Source: DAISJI01 sp964559835
GTDB taxonomy: Bacteria > Acidobacteriota > Terriglobia > Terriglobales > Acidobacteriaceae
Direction of reading: 5' to 3'
Length of the DNA: 64,000 nt
Assembly (NCBI GenBank): GCA_964559835.1
Contig: CAZLJE010000017.1
Location: forward strand, 48,785 to 112,784
Part shown: positions 52,631-61,349 of the stretch, one piece after another
Layout of the letters: each line of letters opens with the position of its first letter
Position numbering within the stretch: the first letter of the stretch is position 1
Program-made: the position numbers and the translations under genes
The notes under the pieces: model-generated
The model's input: the letters and a program-made list of their open reading frames with translations, nothing else
What the model was told of the DNA's origin: nothing
Databases searched by the model: none

Positions 52631-53518
52631 ATGCGCCCTCACAGACTCTTGCTCCGCCGCCTCGCGCTGGTCCTGATCTGCGCCTCCGCCGCGCTCGCCC
52701 AAGGCGTTCAACCATCCCGCACGGTCATCAAGCCCGTCCTCAACATGTACTCCTCCGCGTCGCTCGACGCCGACGTCGTCTCCCAAGCCATCTACGGCAC
52801 GACCGTCACCGCGCTTCAGGAGAAGGGCGACTGGCTCGAGATCCAGACTCCCGACCAATACAAAGGATGGGTCGAAACCTCCGGCCTCCTCTCGCGCGCC
52901 GAACCCTACGCCTCCGGCAAGAACGTCGTCGAGGTCCGCTCGCTCTTCGCGCATCTCTATCGCGAGGCCGACGTCACCAAGCACGCGCCGCTGCTCACCG
53001 TACCGTTCGAAACGCGCCTCGAAGTCGAAGCTCTACCCGACTCCACGCACCCTAAGCGTTGGCTCACGGCCCTGCTACCCGACGGCCGCCGCGCCCAGCT
53101 CCAGTCCGGCGACGTCCAGCTCCCGCTCTCCAAGCCGCTCTCCATCGACGCCGACCTCGCCCTCGCTCAAAAGTTCATGGGCCTCCCCTACACCTGGGGC
53201 GGCACGTCCAGCTACGGCTACGACTGCTCCGGCTTCACGCAGATGTTAATCCGCCAGCGCGGCCGCCTCATGCCGCGCGACGCCGACATTCAGGCCGCGT
53301 GGGACGGCCTCATCCCCGTCGAGCGCAAGGACCTCCAGCCGGGCGATCTGCTCTACTTCGGGTCTTCGATCCAGCGCATCACCCACACCGGCATGTACAT
53401 CGGCGACGGCCGCTTCATCAACGCCACCACGCACGAGACGCCGATGGTCCGCATCGACAACCTCAACGAACCCTACTGGACCAAGCTCCTAGTTGCCTCC
53501 CGTAGGCTGAAGCAATGA
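52631..53518 (+). CDS. Secreted NlpC/P60 peptidase with SH3-like domain
   Basis: The 295-residue protein has a signal peptide (LLLRRLALVLICASAALAQG) and a bacterial SH3-like domain (about 30-90). The C-terminal NlpC/P60 domain has Cys199 in YGYDCSGFTQM and His252 in THTGMYIGDG. The third catalytic position is Asn264 (FINATTH) where many members have His. Such enzymes cut D-Glu-gamma-linked murein peptides. The next gene is an L-Ala-D/L-Glu epimerase homologue, paralleling ykfC-ykfB in murein peptide use. Confidence 0.92.
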   Translation: MRPHRLLLRRLALVLICASAALAQGVQPSRTVIKPVLNMYSSASLDADVVSQAIYGTTVTALQEKGDWLEIQTPDQYKGWVETSGLLSRAEPYASGKNVVEVRSLFAHLYREADVTKHAPLLTVPFETRLEVEALPDSTHPKRWLTALLPDGRRAQLQSGDVQLPLSKPLSIDADLALAQKFMGLPYTWGGTSSYGYDCSGFTQMLIRQRGRLMPRDADIQAAWDGLIPVERKDLQPGDLLYFGSSIQRITHTGMYIGDGRFINATTHETPMVRIDNLNEPYWTKLLVASRRLKQ

Positions 53519-53528
53519 CGCGCAACAC

Positions 53529-53592
53529 TGACTTATTACTCATTACTTATTACTGATCACCGAATTACGAATTACCAATTACCATTACAGGT
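53529..53592. repeat. TCATTACTTATTACT repeat, copy 2
   Basis: AT-rich simple sequence (TTATTACTCATTACTTATTA, then AATTACGAATTACCAATTAC) between the peptidase and epimerase genes; related to 52321-52352. Confidence 0.6.
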
Positions 53593-53598
53593 TTTCTT

Positions 53599-54735
53599 AT
53601 GAATCGTCGCGATCTCCTGAAGTCCGCCGCCGCTGCCGCCGCCGTCTCCACTCTTCCTCTCGACTCGATCGCCCAGTGCGGGGTCCTCGGCCCCGCGTCC
53701 CGCGACCCGCGACCCGCGACCTTCGAAACCGAGATCTACCGCGTCAAGCTGACCCACACCTGGACGACGCACATGTCCTCCTCCGACTACCGCGACGTCA
53801 TCTTCGCCCGATACACCCGCGACGGCGTCACCGGACACGGCGAAGGCGCTCCCATCGTCCGCTACAAGGAGGACGCCAAGTCCGCCCAGGCGATGCTGAA
53901 CTCCATCGGCTCCTTCATCGAGTCCGCCGATCCCTCGGCCTATGACAAGTTCATGCGCGAGGTCTTCCACCGCGTCCAGGGCGAGCACGCCGGCAAGGCC
54001 GCGCTCGACATCGCCCTCATGGACTGGGTCGGCAAGCGGCTCAACGTCCCCATTTATCGCCTTCTCGGTCTCGATCCCAAGGACGCGCCTATCACCACCT
54101 TCTCCATCGGCGTGGACGATCCCGCCATGACCAAGCAGAAGGTGGACGAGGCCCGTGACTTCCCCGTGCTCAAGATCAAGATGGGCGTCGGCAAGGACGA
54201 AGACACGCTCAAGGCCATCCGCGCCGTCACCGACAAGCCGCTGCGCATCGACGCCAACGAAGGCTGGCAGACCAAAGAAGAGGCGCTCGCCAAGATCAAG
54301 TGGCTGGAGACCGACGGCCGCGTCGAGTTCGTCGAGCAACCCATGCGCGCCGACCAGGTTGAGGAGACCCGCTGGGTCAAGGAGCGCTGCAAGATGACGC
54401 TCATCGCCGACGAAGCCTGCACCGACGCCACCCTCATCCCCAGGCTCGCCACCGCCTTCGACGGCATCAACGTCAAACTGGACAAAGCTGGCGGTATCCT
54501 CGAAGGCCATCGCTGGATCTCGATCGCCAAGGCCCTCGGCATGAAGACCATGCTCGGCTGCATGATCTCGTCATCCTGCACCGTCACCGCCGCCGCGCAT
54601 CTTTCCCCACTGGTCGACTACGCCGACCTCGACGGCAACCTCCTCATCTCCAACGACCCCTTCAAGGGCGTGACCGTGAGCAAGGGCAAACTCGTCCTGC
54701 CGACCGGACCGGGGTTGGGACTGACGAAGGCGTAA
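53599..54735 (+). CDS. Dipeptide epimerase (L-Ala-D/L-Glu epimerase-like, enolase superfamily)
   Basis: The 378-residue product has an N-terminal export signal with twin arginines (MNRRDLLKSAAAAAAVSTLP), unusual for this mostly cytoplasmic family. The barrel domain shows the catalytic lysine pair VLKIKMG, metal ligands IDANEGW, EFVEQPM and IADEACT, and the second-side lysine in INVKLDKAGG. It is expected to epimerise L-Ala-D-Glu released from murein. It lies 80 bp after an NlpC/P60 peptidase. The signal suggests periplasmic action. Confidence 0.9.
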   Translation: MNRRDLLKSAAAAAAVSTLPLDSIAQCGVLGPASRDPRPATFETEIYRVKLTHTWTTHMSSSDYRDVIFARYTRDGVTGHGEGAPIVRYKEDAKSAQAMLNSIGSFIESADPSAYDKFMREVFHRVQGEHAGKAALDIALMDWVGKRLNVPIYRLLGLDPKDAPITTFSIGVDDPAMTKQKVDEARDFPVLKIKMGVGKDEDTLKAIRAVTDKPLRIDANEGWQTKEEALAKIKWLETDGRVEFVEQPMRADQVEETRWVKERCKMTLIADEACTDATLIPRLATAFDGINVKLDKAGGILEGHRWISIAKALGMKTMLGCMISSSCTVTAAAHLSPLVDYADLDGNLLISNDPFKGVTVSKGKLVLPTGPGLGLTKA

Positions 54736-54800
54736 CGAGACAAGTCTGAGTGACTGAGTTGATGCGGGGATTCGGCGAACGACCGAGTTCGAGGTATAAA

Positions 54801-54836
54801 AGCCGTGAGGTCCGATTCTCGGTCGGACCTCGGCTC
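54801..54836. terminator. Strong hairpin after the epimerase gene
   Basis: AGCCG(TG)AGGTCCGA pairs with TCGGACCTCGGCT around a 7-nt loop, 65 bp after the epimerase stop and 60 bp before the next gene. It is followed by CAAAATCC rather than a T-run, so it may be a weak terminator. It also marks the change to AT-richer sequence. Confidence 0.5.
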
Positions 54837-54898
54837 AAAATCCTACTCGACGCTCGGTTTGTGCAGGCGCCCAAATCGTATACTTGAGGTGTGCGCTT

Positions 54899-55561
54899 AT
54901 GCAAGTCTCAACCGACGCGAAAATCCGAGAACTGTTGATCCCTTTTGTTCACCACGAGCACGAGGCTGCACCGGACACTCTCTACATTGAAGAGTTCGCG
55001 CTGTACGGCGGGTGTATCCGTTGTGACCTTGCCGCACTAAATGGCGTTTCGCATGGTTATGAGATCAAGAGCGATAAAGACACTCTAAGCCGCCTGCCGA
55101 ACCAAATCGCAGCATACAACGACGTTTTCCAGCGCGCCACATTGGTATGCGGCGATAAGTACCTCGAGAACGCCTCGCGCGAGATTCCTGCGTGGTGGGG
55201 AGTTGTTCATGCTCGCCAGGCGCAGTCAGAGCTTGCACTCGAGCGGATACGCGAAGCACGACCAAATCCGTGCCCGAGTGCGTATGCAATCGCGGCGCTC
55301 CTGTGGCGCACGGAAGCCTTACGATTGTTATCATCGCTGGGCTTGGACAATGGTGTTCGTTCCAAGCCGATGCGCTACCTCATAGATCGGCTGGCCGCCG
55401 AAATCGAACCGAATCTCTTGTCCAACTACGTCCGTCAAGCTATTCGGGCGCGGGGAGACTGGCGACTTGCTTCACGACTTGCGCGATGTGGTGGGATGTC
55501 CCAACAGCTCTCCAGTCGGTGGAATTACCCACGCAATCCTTACGTGCGCACGCGTCGATAA
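54899..55561 (+). CDS. sce7726-family protein (PD-(D/E)XK nuclease-like)
   Basis: The ATG at 54899 with GAGG about 10 nt upstream gives 220 residues. The core matches PD-(D/E)XK nucleases: Asp43 in CDLAALNG, Glu55-x-Lys57 in YEIKSDKDT, and Gln69/Tyr73 in NQIAAYNDVF. I recognise the overall pattern as the sce7726 family, usually found beside sce7725/beta proteins as it is here. It is convergent with the beta gene, with a 122-nt antisense overlap of the two coding ends. Nuclease activity is inferred. Confidence 0.8.
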   Translation: MQVSTDAKIRELLIPFVHHEHEAAPDTLYIEEFALYGGCIRCDLAALNGVSHGYEIKSDKDTLSRLPNQIAAYNDVFQRATLVCGDKYLENASREIPAWWGVVHARQAQSELALERIREARPNPCPSAYAIAALLWRTEALRLLSSLGLDNGVRSKPMRYLIDRLAAEIEPNLLSNYVRQAIRARGDWRLASRLARCGGMSQQLSSRWNYPRNPYVRTRR

Positions 55562-56588
55562 AGCGGTCACCCCAACTGAACTCTGCAGTTTTCCAACTCG
55601 CATGAGCCTTCAACTTCGCTGACAACTTCGGATACTGCTCAGTTGGGAGGAGTTGTTTTCTCAGTGCCTCCTCCGCTTCCGTTAGCTCACCTTCTTTTTT
55701 TTTCTTCTTCACAATACCGCGGCCTTTGACGATAACGTATGTATTGGTGCTCGTGTAGCGGATATTTGGACTTTGATTCATGATTCGAGGGTCGACGTCG
55801 CTGATCAGCGGGTGGTTAATCGCATAGTCCGCAAATGTTGGCATTCGCTTTATTTTTTTCGCGATCTGTCGCAGGAAGAGCCATGTCGTCCATTCATCAC
55901 GGGGTAGCTCTTTAATACTTTCAGTCGGTATGTCGCTCATGTTTAGCGGAAATGCTGATGATGCGACCGTAAATGTTCGCCACTCATTTACCAGTGGAAA
56001 CGCGTCAATCTGGTAGGGAAGAGCAGATTTGGCAGGCACTTTGGGTCCAAAATCAATCAGTAAATCCACATCTGCCGGACCGATTCCCAGAAATGCGAGG
56101 AGTGACTCGACTTGGGGTTGCAGCTCGACGAGGCTTTCAAGGTCGGCTTCCATAACTCTGACACAACAGCCGCGTTTATCATTTTCAATGGAGAATTTCA
56201 CTGCGTCCCCGTACTCCTCACCTCGATCGAGCCCAATCACAGGAATGAAAGGCATTGTCGCGTTTCTCAGCTCTGTAAAAATAGCTGCGCCTGGCGACTC
56301 GCCGTTCCCCAGATCATCTTCGTTCTCGACATACAGCGCATCAATGAAGAATTGCTGCAGGCCAAGAAGCGTGTCTGCAAGTTTTTCAGTTGTATATTCC
56401 ACGTGCGCATCGATGCTTTTGCCGGGGACCGGATCCTCCTGGCCGTCGATGTACTTCGGTGGGATTGGTGGAACCTCGACCAGAGGTGTGAACTTCGTCA
56501 CCAACTCCTTATCAACATTTTGTAACGCTCTCAGTTCACCCAGTTTCCCTTTCAGGATTGGCACGTAATGTGAATAATCAAAGTTCAT
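55440..56588 (-). CDS. Beta (sce7725-like) family protein
   Basis: AGGAGG just before the ATG at 56588 fixes the start; the 382 residues begin MNFDYSHYVPILKGKLGELR. The opening, the FTPLVEVPPIPP motif, and the ending STDWRAVGTSHHIAQVVKQV are those of the beta protein family named after a phage T4 protein. No catalytic motif is obvious. It follows the helicase gene by 50 bp on the same strand, so the two are co-transcribed. Its last 122 nt overlap the sce7726-like gene. Confidence 0.8.
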   Translation of the reverse strand: MNFDYSHYVPILKGKLGELRALQNVDKELVTKFTPLVEVPPIPPKYIDGQEDPVPGKSIDAHVEYTTEKLADTLLGLQQFFIDALYVENEDDLGNGESPGAAIFTELRNATMPFIPVIGLDRGEEYGDAVKFSIENDKRGCCVRVMEADLESLVELQPQVESLLAFLGIGPADVDLLIDFGPKVPAKSALPYQIDAFPLVNEWRTFTVASSAFPLNMSDIPTESIKELPRDEWTTWLFLRQIAKKIKRMPTFADYAINHPLISDVDPRIMNQSPNIRYTSTNTYVIVKGRGIVKKKKKEGELTEAEEALRKQLLPTEQYPKLSAKLKAHASWKTAEFSWGDRFIDACARKDCVGNSTDWRAVGTSHHIAQVVKQVASLPAPE

Positions 56589-56638
56589 CACACCTCCTAA
56601 TCGCAACCGCGTTATGCATTCTGGACTAAGTCCCGGCC

Positions 56639-59158
56639 TCAACCTTTTTCGACCACTGCGAAATCAACCAGATAGTGCTCCGCCAGCCGCTCTGGCGTCA
56701 GGTTAGATTTGCTCAGCAAAGCCTCACAATGTCTTGCCAACTCCTTGTCCGGATGACCCGATTCGCACAGATCCGATATAAGCTGGCGAGCTTCGCTAAT
56801 GAGTTCGTTGAGTTTTGCCAGCGTTAATGCCTTGGTGCGTGTAGGCACCGACCTCTTAGTCGCAGTAACGCTCGGATGTATTGACACTCGTATACCAGTC
56901 AGTCCCTTGTATGTGTCCTTGAACCAGTTCTCAGAAACAAGTAACTGTCCATGCTGTTCCTTGGTTAGAGCATTCTCGTCATTCTTTCTACTCTTCGCTT
57001 CAATGATGAGCCCTGTCTTACGGGACAGCACCCACAGTACATCCGGCCCGGTTCCGTAGGTCTTCTCGGGTCGACTCGCCTCAAAACCCAGAATCAAACC
57101 CAATTCCGCTAGCGCTGCCTCGAACTGATCTGAACTTGCTTCTGGTACCAGGAGAGAGACAAGTTGCTCAAACTCAGCGACATACCCTTTCTTAAAACGG
57201 AAAGGGCCGACACGGGCAACGATAGCTTCGGCCTGCTTACCCGGTAGTACGGGCTCGCATATTCCCGGTTTGACTGCTGGGCGAAGGATATTTCTGTTGT
57301 CCGCGAAGGCCCTTTGCTGCAACTCAAGGGCAAGATCTCTTTTGCCCCAGTCATCGGCAACGCGGCCCGCAAATTGCAGAAGCCAGCCCCGTTCGAACCG
57401 GTCTACTGAGCTCGTTTCTGCTCTCTTAATCAACTTGCTAATCGCTTTTTCGTGATAGCCATCACGCCAAAGCTGGAGCGCCCGCCTCTCAGCAGTCGCG
57501 CCGTCAATCGCGTCACCTTCTACGCTCACTTCCAGCGTCAAATCCGCGAGTGTCTCCGCGTGGTACTCAACCCACTCTTTTTCCCTCTTAAATGACCGAT
57601 TAATCGTGGCGATGAACTCTTTCGAACTAGAAATACTCTTACTTATATCCATTCCTATATCGAGTTCAGACCGTGTGCTCGTAGTAAGAAATTTCAAGTT
57701 CGCATCCTTGCCGAGCCATGCGACTAGGTCTCTGCCGACTATGACGACCACACAATAGTCGCCGGGACCACGTGCAGCACGACCCATGCCTTGCTCGATT
57801 TTTTGAGCAATAGCTCGATTTAGCGCAGCTGCGCCAGCAAAAGAATTCGCGCGGTGTGACTCGTATTCGCCAACCGCTCGGGGTAGGCCATTCAGGATCA
57901 AAAGACGACAGGAATCATCGGGTAAGTCAATCCCATCGTACCTGCTTGCGAAAACGAACGGTCCATTCGATGTTCTGTCAACTAACTGTCGCAGCGAATC
58001 CTCAACCCCTTTGGACGAAGCGGGATATGTCGCTACATCTTGCCATTCCTTAGCTGCGAACCCGGAGGGCACAAGAATTACTGTGCTGACTTTGCCACTC
58101 GCAACCTTTGCAAGTCCTTTGATAGTGCCAAGAATATCCTTGAATTTGTACTCCATTAGTTCCGGCGCAAGGATCATTCTCTCGCTCACGCCCGCAAGCG
58201 ACCGCGACGCGAGGGGTTTTCTGAGCGAATCGGGGTCAACATCGAATGAACGAATTACTTCACTGTCATCGGGGATGGTAGCCGACATGAAGACACGTCG
58301 TTTGCATTCCGAGAATGAAGGTACAACATCCACGAGTGGAAATATCGGCGTTACGGTAACTGCGGCTTTTGTGATTAGGCAGTGGCAGCATCGGAGATGG
58401 TCGCGGAGGAAAGGCCACTGAAATTCATACCGATCCTTCGCGTTATTCTTAAGCAGCGATTGGACTTCTTCAATTTTGTCCCGCCAAGCCCAATACGGCA
58501 CCTCGAGCACGGTACTATCTTCGCCGCGAACCACGTCATCAAACGTTCCGACCTGACCGAGTTCTTTGAAAGCGAAGCGAAACATCGTGGTCAGGGTTTC
58601 ATAGACTTCGTCATCTTCGTCCGTATCGTTTCGGTTCACCCGTATGGTAAAACTCTCCCGCACAACATTTGACCCAACGTGCGCATCGTCAATAATCAAG
58701 CCTCCGAGGCTTATAAAGTCTTTCCCACGTGTTCCGAACCTGCTCTTTCCGTTGAAAAGGGCACTGTAGGTTGCCACCAAAACGGCTTTTCCATTAACAA
58801 AGTCGTCGGGAAATGGTTTGTCGTATTGGACGGCTGGTAAGCTGTATTCCTCGGCTTTCTCCAGAGTCTGCGAGACCAACTGATTGTTGGGGCAAATAAC
58901 GAGAACCGGCTCTCCCGTCTCGTTCAGGATTGATTGCGCGATCAACAGGCCAACAAGGGTCTTTCCGCCCCCAGTGTGCAACTTGAGTACGTGATCTCGC
59001 TGCACTCGGCTTTTAAACCAGCCTTGAAGCACCTCAGTTTGGCTTCCGTAGAGATCCTTTATTCGCTTTGATTTCGGCAACCTTCTGAAAATCTCAATTG
59101 GATCAATGACCTTAGGCTGTTTCTTAGCCTCACGAAGTTTTTTCAAGTCAACGACCAT
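56639..59158 (-). CDS. DEAD/DEAH-type helicase with C-terminal PD-(D/E)XK-like domain
   Basis: The 839-residue protein has Walker A HTGGGKT (61-67), the Walker B variant DDAH (157-160), motif III SAT (292-294) and motif VI QGMGRAARG (456-464). The second helicase half (ASRYDGIDLPDDSCRLLILN) is of the DinG/XPD-like type. Near the C-terminus GPDVLWVL (Asp706), IIEAKSRK (Glu720, Lys722) and Gln738 outline a PD-(D/E)XK nuclease. A helical region (about 545-650) joins the two. GGAG lies 7 nt before the start. It is first in a two-gene operon with the beta protein. Confidence 0.88.
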   Translation of the reverse strand: MVVDLKKLREAKKQPKVIDPIEIFRRLPKSKRIKDLYGSQTEVLQGWFKSRVQRDHVLKLHTGGGKTLVGLLIAQSILNETGEPVLVICPNNQLVSQTLEKAEEYSLPAVQYDKPFPDDFVNGKAVLVATYSALFNGKSRFGTRGKDFISLGGLIIDDAHVGSNVVRESFTIRVNRNDTDEDDEVYETLTTMFRFAFKELGQVGTFDDVVRGEDSTVLEVPYWAWRDKIEEVQSLLKNNAKDRYEFQWPFLRDHLRCCHCLITKAAVTVTPIFPLVDVVPSFSECKRRVFMSATIPDDSEVIRSFDVDPDSLRKPLASRSLAGVSERMILAPELMEYKFKDILGTIKGLAKVASGKVSTVILVPSGFAAKEWQDVATYPASSKGVEDSLRQLVDRTSNGPFVFASRYDGIDLPDDSCRLLILNGLPRAVGEYESHRANSFAGAAALNRAIAQKIEQGMGRAARGPGDYCVVVIVGRDLVAWLGKDANLKFLTTSTRSELDIGMDISKSISSSKEFIATINRSFKREKEWVEYHAETLADLTLEVSVEGDAIDGATAERRALQLWRDGYHEKAISKLIKRAETSSVDRFERGWLLQFAGRVADDWGKRDLALELQQRAFADNRNILRPAVKPGICEPVLPGKQAEAIVARVGPFRFKKGYVAEFEQLVSLLVPEASSDQFEAALAELGLILGFEASRPEKTYGTGPDVLWVLSRKTGLIIEAKSRKNDENALTKEQHGQLLVSENWFKDTYKGLTGIRVSIHPSVTATKRSVPTRTKALTLAKLNELISEARQLISDLCESGHPDKELARHCEALLSKSNLTPERLAEHYLVDFAVVEKG

Positions 59159-59203
59159 CGCGTCTCCAGGAGTGATGACTAACGTTCGCGGTCCCTAACT
59201 TCA

Positions 59204-59231
59204 ACGATACACTTGCTCGCTCATTGGTCAA
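59204..59231 (-). promoter_or_regulatory. Candidate promoter of the helicase-beta operon
   Basis: On the minus strand TTGACC and TATCGT are separated by 16 nt, about 45 bp upstream of the helicase start. The match to a vegetative promoter is fair only. Confidence 0.4.
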
Positions 59232-59239
59232 AGAACATC

Positions 59240-60236
59240 TTTATTGTTGGTAGTTCCAATTTGGGAATGCGCGACAGGCGGGTGACCACCTCGCCCGACG
59301 ATAACGGTGGGCAACCCGCCTAAATCTGGCATTTTTATGAGCTACCCAAAATGTGAGTGCACCCTTTGCGTTTTCGAACGTGGGGAACACCGGCGCTCGG
59401 GGGTAACGCCCTCGCGCCTTCCGTCGCCCCCTACTCCGGACCGCATCCCTGCGACGCTGAACCTGACACCTGTCATGGTGAGCGGAGCCGCCGCGCGCCT
59501 CCTCACCCGACGCATCTCTCAACGCGGCGCAGTCGAACCACCTTTTGTTCCGCCTCCGTGCCTCTGTGTCTCTGTGTTGAGGTTTTACATCCGCGTTCAT
59601 CCGTGTGAATCCGTGGTGGCTTTTGTTTTTGCTTTCCCGGAGGTACTTCCCCCAGCGGCTAAAGCCGTCACCACAACTCCGCCCCAAACCGCAGGCCTGA
59701 AGGACTGCTCCACCCTCCGGATGCATCCCCGGATGCTCCTCGCCCGCTCTCAAAAGAATATCTATTAGCTATACACATTCCAAGCTATTGGTAGCTATCA
59801 GAATATAGTTCTTGACGCTGCTTCTCTCTCGCGTCACCATGGATCTGGAAGTTCGAACCAGTTGAGTGCCTCAGTGGCCGCCCGCCCTAATGGCGGGTTT
59901 CGTTCTTTGAGAACTAGTTGACCTCTGGGTCTTGAAGTCGGGTGTACTAGCCAGGCTTGCCTGGCGATAGAGCACATGTTTACGCATCAGTAAAATCTCG
60001 CCCCGTAAACATCCCGGACTCGCCTCCTGTGGGACGGCCTGTGGGATTTCCCCGACTTTGGCCGACTTTTTGTGGGACTCTGGGATAACGGGGGGAGGGA
60101 GTCTCCTTGGGATACCCATGGGTTAGCCAATGGGTATCGGCATGGCGTAACCGCCGTTCCATCAGCCGCTTATCCGGAAACCACAGGATCTGGTGGGGGG
60201 AGGGGGTACCCTACCCATGAAATTACCGGATAGTAA
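59240..60236. other. One-kilobase region without a recognisable gene
   Basis: No frame here has family likeness or a convincing start. The stretch 59470-59620 holds dispersed-repeat-like sequence (GTCATGGTGAGCGGAGCCG, then ATCCGTG copies). An orphan terminator-like hairpin is at 59881-59909. From 59990 to 60215 there is G-rich, repetitive-looking sequence (GTGGGA... GGGGGGAGGG, CCCATGGGTTAGCC). It may be the decayed edge of the AT-rich island. Confidence 0.5.
59881..59909 (+). terminator. Orphan terminator-like hairpin
   Basis: CCCGCC - CTAAT - GGCGGG is followed by TTTCGTTCTTTG on the + strand. No coding gene precedes it on that strand for more than 4 kb, so it could end a short RNA starting near 59760-59820. 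Confidence 0.5.
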
Positions 60237-60262
60237 TCAAAACCCGAAGATCAACAATGCGC

Positions 60263-61126
60263 CTACTTCCGCAGCAGCTTCGCGATCTTCGGGCCGAAGT
60301 CTTCGACCTCGAACGAATAGCCCACCCGCAGCAGCATCCGGTCGCTGCCGCGCGTGAATCCAAACGATGGCGCAACCGTCACCGCCGAACTCGGAGTCAG
60401 TTGCCACCGTATCCCCGGCGCGATGTACTGGGCCGTGTCCCGGAACCCGAACTTGTCGAGCGTGCCCAACCCGCCGTACACCTCCAGCCCTGCGCTGAGG
60501 CTCTCGCGGCAAAAGCGGCACAGCCGGCGCGACGACGACGCTGCCAGCGGACGATACGCGCCCACCGCATACCCGAACTCGAATGCCTCTTCCGCAGACA
60601 GGTTCTTTTCGACCATGAAGTTCCCTGCCACCGTCCATCGCTTCACCTTCGACGACAGGATCAGCTTGGCCTCCACTTCCCGCGCCTTTTCCCCGCGCAA
60701 CTCGCTCAGCGATTCGTCGCTCGGCCCGGCGTGGCCCAGCACCTCTTTCTGGATACGGCTCGCTTCGTTGATGTCCTCGAATTCGAAGTACAGCACCGGA
60801 TTGATCCAGTGCTCGCGTTTGAGGGGCCGGAACCGGTTCTCCCATCGGAAGCCGGTGAAAACCGTCGCGTCATTCCCCCGTCCGGCGCCTTCCAGGTACA
60901 GCGAAGTCGTCCACCAATCCTTGGCGCCGTATTCGAACTCCAAAAGCGGGGCCCAGTAGGTCGACGTTCCGTCCTTCGGCAGGCCGATCGTGCTCTGGGT
61001 CGAGACTTCCAGGTCGCCCTTGTCTTCGAGGTGGGAGTCGTAGGTGACGAAATTCGGCGACTCCTGCGCCAGGGCGGAGGTGGCCAGGGACAAGAAACAG
61101 AAGAAGAGCAGCGTGCGCAGGTTCAT
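60263..61126 (-). CDS. Outer-membrane-like protein, function unknown
   Basis: The 287-residue product has a signal peptide (MNLRTLLFFCFLSLATSALAQ) followed by alternating hydrophobic/polar beta-strand sequence with many aromatic residues (STYWAPLLEFEYGAKDWWTT, VTVAPSFGFTRG). This fits a transmembrane beta-barrel. The family is not recognised. A Fur-box-like palindrome lies 20-40 bp upstream of the start, suggesting metal control. Confidence 0.75.
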   Translation of the reverse strand: MNLRTLLFFCFLSLATSALAQESPNFVTYDSHLEDKGDLEVSTQSTIGLPKDGTSTYWAPLLEFEYGAKDWWTTSLYLEGAGRGNDATVFTGFRWENRFRPLKREHWINPVLYFEFEDINEASRIQKEVLGHAGPSDESLSELRGEKAREVEAKLILSSKVKRWTVAGNFMVEKNLSAEEAFEFGYAVGAYRPLAASSSRRLCRFCRESLSAGLEVYGGLGTLDKFGFRDTAQYIAPGIRWQLTPSSAVTVAPSFGFTRGSDRMLLRVGYSFEVEDFGPKIAKLLRK

Positions 61127-61145
61127 CGGTGGTCCATTCTGAAAG

Positions 61146-61166
61146 TGAAATTCATTATCATTTTCA
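61146..61166 (-). promoter_or_regulatory. Fur-box-like palindrome
   Basis: On the minus strand the 21-bp site begins TGAAAATGATAATG and ends AATTTCA, with inverted TGAAA/TTTCA ends and the GATAAT core of Fur sites. It lies just upstream of the beta-barrel-like gene, where a repressor would block transcription. Confidence 0.5.
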
Positions 61167-61284
61167 GTATGAACTTACCCGGTTCGCGCGCGCTGTGCCT
61201 AGCGTCACACCTCGAAGTGACGTAAATCACTCCCCAATGGCGAATCTCCCCACCTGTTCCGCGCCTTCCCTGAAACAGACAGCA

Positions 61285-61323
61285 GGCACAGAGAACAGGA
61301 AATAGACATCTGTTCTCTGTGCC
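61285..61323. terminator. Long hairpin downstream of the histidine kinase gene
   Basis: GGCACAGAGAACA pairs perfectly over 13 bp with TGTTCTCTGTGCC around a 13-nt loop. It is about 120 bp after the kinase stop on that gene's transcript side. No strong T-run follows, so it may be a REP-like or processing structure. Confidence 0.5.
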
Positions 61324-61349
61324 CCTGCGGTTGTGTGAGGTTTGAAGGC

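Noticed and set aside
59848..59862. tRNA-like T loop (GTTCGAACC)
   Set aside because: No acceptor, D or anticodon arm can be folded around it.
59241..60162. Short open frames downstream of the helicase, including a possible integrase tail
   Set aside because: None shows integrase catalytic residues or any coding-like conservation; the region looks non-coding.
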